Assembly: GCA_003228395.1 (NCBI GenBank)
Contig: QIDJ01000300.1
Coordinates: 1 to 6,530 of the forward strand
Length of the DNA: 6,530 bases
Source: Flammeovirgaceae bacterium
GTDB lineage: Bacteria; Bacteroidota; Bacteroidia; Cytophagales; Cyclobacteriaceae
Direction of reading: 5' to 3'
The notes under the pieces were generated by a model. The model did no database searches and was not told the origin of the DNA. It saw only the letters and a program-made list of their open reading frames with translations. Of this stretch, positions 5,202 to 6,530 are shown piece after piece (positions within the stretch are counted from its first letter, which is position 1; each line of letters starts with the position of its first letter). Both the position numbers and the translations under genes were made by a program.

Positions 5202-5264
5202 ATAACACATTTTCCGTACACTATTTTATTCAGTTGAACTATCTGTTCATTTTCTATAAATTGA

Positions 5265-5315
5265 ATGCATTTATGGGAGACTCCGAAGGGTCAAAAGATG
5301 CATCGCCCTGCAGGC
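5265..5315. repeat. Nested hairpin plus adjacent palindrome, interspersed-repeat-like
   Basis: ATGCAT occurs at 5265-5270 and 5298-5303; being self-complementary, the two copies can pair as an outer stem. Between them GAC-T-CC (5279-5284) pairs with GG-GTC (5288-5292) around a GAA loop with one bulged T. Directly after it, GCCCTGCAGGC (5305-5315) is a GC-rich near-palindrome. No T-tract follows, so it is a poor terminator. The gap 5202-5431 otherwise holds only AT-rich sequence with no clear promoter for the gene at 5432. Confidence 0.4.
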
Positions 5316-5431
5316 AGCTTCCGGTAAAAAAATGGAGCACAATTTGAATTTTAATTTGTTACGCAAATCCTGCTTGTTTTATTAATTAGCAATTCATTCT
5401 TAACTTATCGCCGGTATTAAATCTTTTGGCT

Positions 5432-6530
5432 ATGATCAGATCTTCGATTTCAGTCGCTTTCATTTTACTCGCTGCAAAACTTTACGCGCAAAGCGGCCAT
5501 TACTGGACAGAATCGTTTGGCACACGTTCGATGCTTCTGAATGGTGTCGTGATCGGGAGTGTGGAGGACCTGGGGGCTGTGTATTATAACCCGGCCCGGA
5601 TCTCGCAATTCGAGTCACCTGCCTTTGTGATTTCGGGCCAGGTATATCAATTAAACAAAACAACCATCAAAAACGGGCTGGGGGATGGTCTCGATTTGAA
5701 AAAATCGGATTTTGGCGGAGGTCCGTCCTTGGTTTCAGGTACGTTTAAACTTGGTTTCCTGGAGGGGCACCAGTTCGCATATGCATTTTTAACCCGAAGC
5801 CAGTTCAATGCCACATTCAATTTTGCTGTAGATGACTTCGGTGATTTCGTAAAAGCTTTTCCGGGAGAAGAATATTTTAGTGGCGAAATAAGTTTCAATA
5901 ATAGTTTTAATGACGAATGGATGGGTTTGAGCTGGTCGTACCCGGTCAATGAAAAACTAAGCATCGGCGCTACCGGTTTTTATTCTTCCCTTGAAAGAAA
6001 TGCCGGTCTTAAATTTCAGCTACAGGCATTTTCACCCGATTCCAGCCAAACGGGCATGTATATCGAAAAGCGGGCATATGCATTTAAGTCACAGAGCCTG
6101 TTGGCGAAATTCGGGTTAAGCTGGCAGGAAGAGAACTATTCACTCGGCTTGACGCTTACCACGCCAAAAATTGAAGGTATGGGGTCCGGAAGTACGAGTT
6201 ATGAAACGTTTCTTGCCGGTATCGATACTACCGGTAATGGCGCCACGGACGATATCTACATCATAAACAACCAGAATGACCTTGACGAGAACCATAAAAT
6301 ACCCTGGTCAGTTGGGGTTGGTGCGGGAATCCGGATGGGTAAACGAAGCTTGCTGCATCTCAGTGCGGAATGGTTTTCTGCTATCCCTTATTATACAATA
6401 ATGGAATCAGCACCATTTACAGGCCAAAGTACAGGGGAAGAATTACAAATGATCATCGTAGATGACCTCACGTCGGTTTTAAATTACGGTGTGGGGCTGG
6501 AAGTATTTATTAATGAGAACGTATCCGTTT
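5432..6530 (+). CDS. Outer-membrane beta-barrel protein, FadL/OmpP1-like, C-terminus outside window
   Basis: An open frame of 366 codons runs from the ATG at 5432 to the window edge without a stop. Residues 1-19 are a signal peptide (MIRSS, a hydrophobic core, then LYA before Gln20). The mature start YWTESFGTRSMLLNGVV and GSVEDLGAVYYNPARIS (24-58) closely follows the FadL/OmpP1/TodX-type pattern, in which an N-terminal plug segment ends in a YNPA motif. Downstream there are many alternating-hydrophobicity stretches bounded by aromatic residues, typical of barrel strands, for example around 170-185, 220-245 and 290-320. FadL-type proteins carry hydrophobic compounds across the outer membrane. 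Related Bacteroidota barrels with the same N-terminal motif, such as PorV-like proteins, have other roles, so the transport call is tentative. No Shine-Dalgarno sequence or clear promoter was seen upstream. Outer-membrane location is well supported. Confidence 0.8.
   Translation, partial: MIRSSISVAFILLAAKLYAQSGHYWTESFGTRSMLLNGVVIGSVEDLGAVYYNPARISQFESPAFVISGQVYQLNKTTIKNGLGDGLDLKKSDFGGGPSLVSGTFKLGFLEGHQFAYAFLTRSQFNATFNFAVDDFGDFVKAFPGEEYFSGEISFNNSFNDEWMGLSWSYPVNEKLSIGATGFYSSLERNAGLKFQLQAFSPDSSQTGMYIEKRAYAFKSQSLLAKFGLSWQEENYSLGLTLTTPKIEGMGSGSTSYETFLAGIDTTGNGATDDIYIINNQNDLDENHKIPWSVGVGAGIRMGKRSLLHLSAEWFSAIPYYTIMESAPFTGQSTGEELQMIIVDDLTSVLNYGVGLEVFINENVSV

Noticed and set aside
5647..5964. Minus-strand open frame of 105 codons
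   Set aside because: It lies wholly inside the outer-membrane protein gene on the other strand, has low-complexity Ser/Lys/Pro content and no sensible domain.
5432..6530. Possible frameshift, as no complete gene was obvious at the right end
   Set aside because: Reading from the ATG at 5432 gives one uninterrupted frame to the window edge with consistent barrel-like content, so it is simply cut by the window.

Overview
The window looks like chromosomal DNA from a member of the Bacteroidota, possibly Cytophagales-like. Four things suggest this. No start codon has a Shine-Dalgarno sequence. Promoter-like sequences follow the TTTG / TAnnTTTG pattern. The gene content is typical of the phylum: a TPR histidine kinase, a LytTR regulator, a Bacteroidota-type CspA, a lipoprotein TIM-barrel isomerase and a FadL-like outer-membrane protein. 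One intergenic gap is full of short-period repeats. Genus cannot be read from this sequence.

Layout. (1) 1-547, minus strand: the N-terminal part of a secreted beta-propeller-like protein with 40-residue repeats, cut by the window edge. (2) 548-714: a divergent promoter region with a candidate promoter for the minus gene and a 10-bp direct repeat with a 21-bp period. (3) 715-2199: a TPR sensor kinase homologue. (4) 2233-2268: a terminator-like hairpin. (5) 2325-3065: a REC-LytTR response regulator. (6) 3066-3563: a 498-bp gap with four families of short imperfect tandem repeats, a GC-rich hairpin patch and the cspA promoter. (7) 3564-3755: cspA, followed by a clear intrinsic terminator. (8) 3847-5201: a probable two-gene operon of a VOC-fold protein and a xylose-isomerase-like lipoprotein. 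(9) 5202-5431: a gap with a nested hairpin element. (10) 5432 to the end: a FadL-like outer-membrane protein, cut by the window edge.

The most notable observation is the kinase. The TPR part runs directly into the start of the GHKL ATPase part. The membrane helix and the HisKA_2 phospho-histidine region usually found between them are absent. A perfect tandem 8-bp duplication lies exactly at that junction. As encoded, the ATPase domain would have no phosphoacceptor histidine and would be predicted to lie outside the cytoplasm. This looks like an in-frame internal deletion (biological or assembly-derived), not a normal sensor kinase. The adjacent response regulator keeps its receiver residues. 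I saw no sign of a defence system, CRISPR array, insertion sequence or RNA gene, and nothing that clearly amounts to an undescribed multi-gene system.
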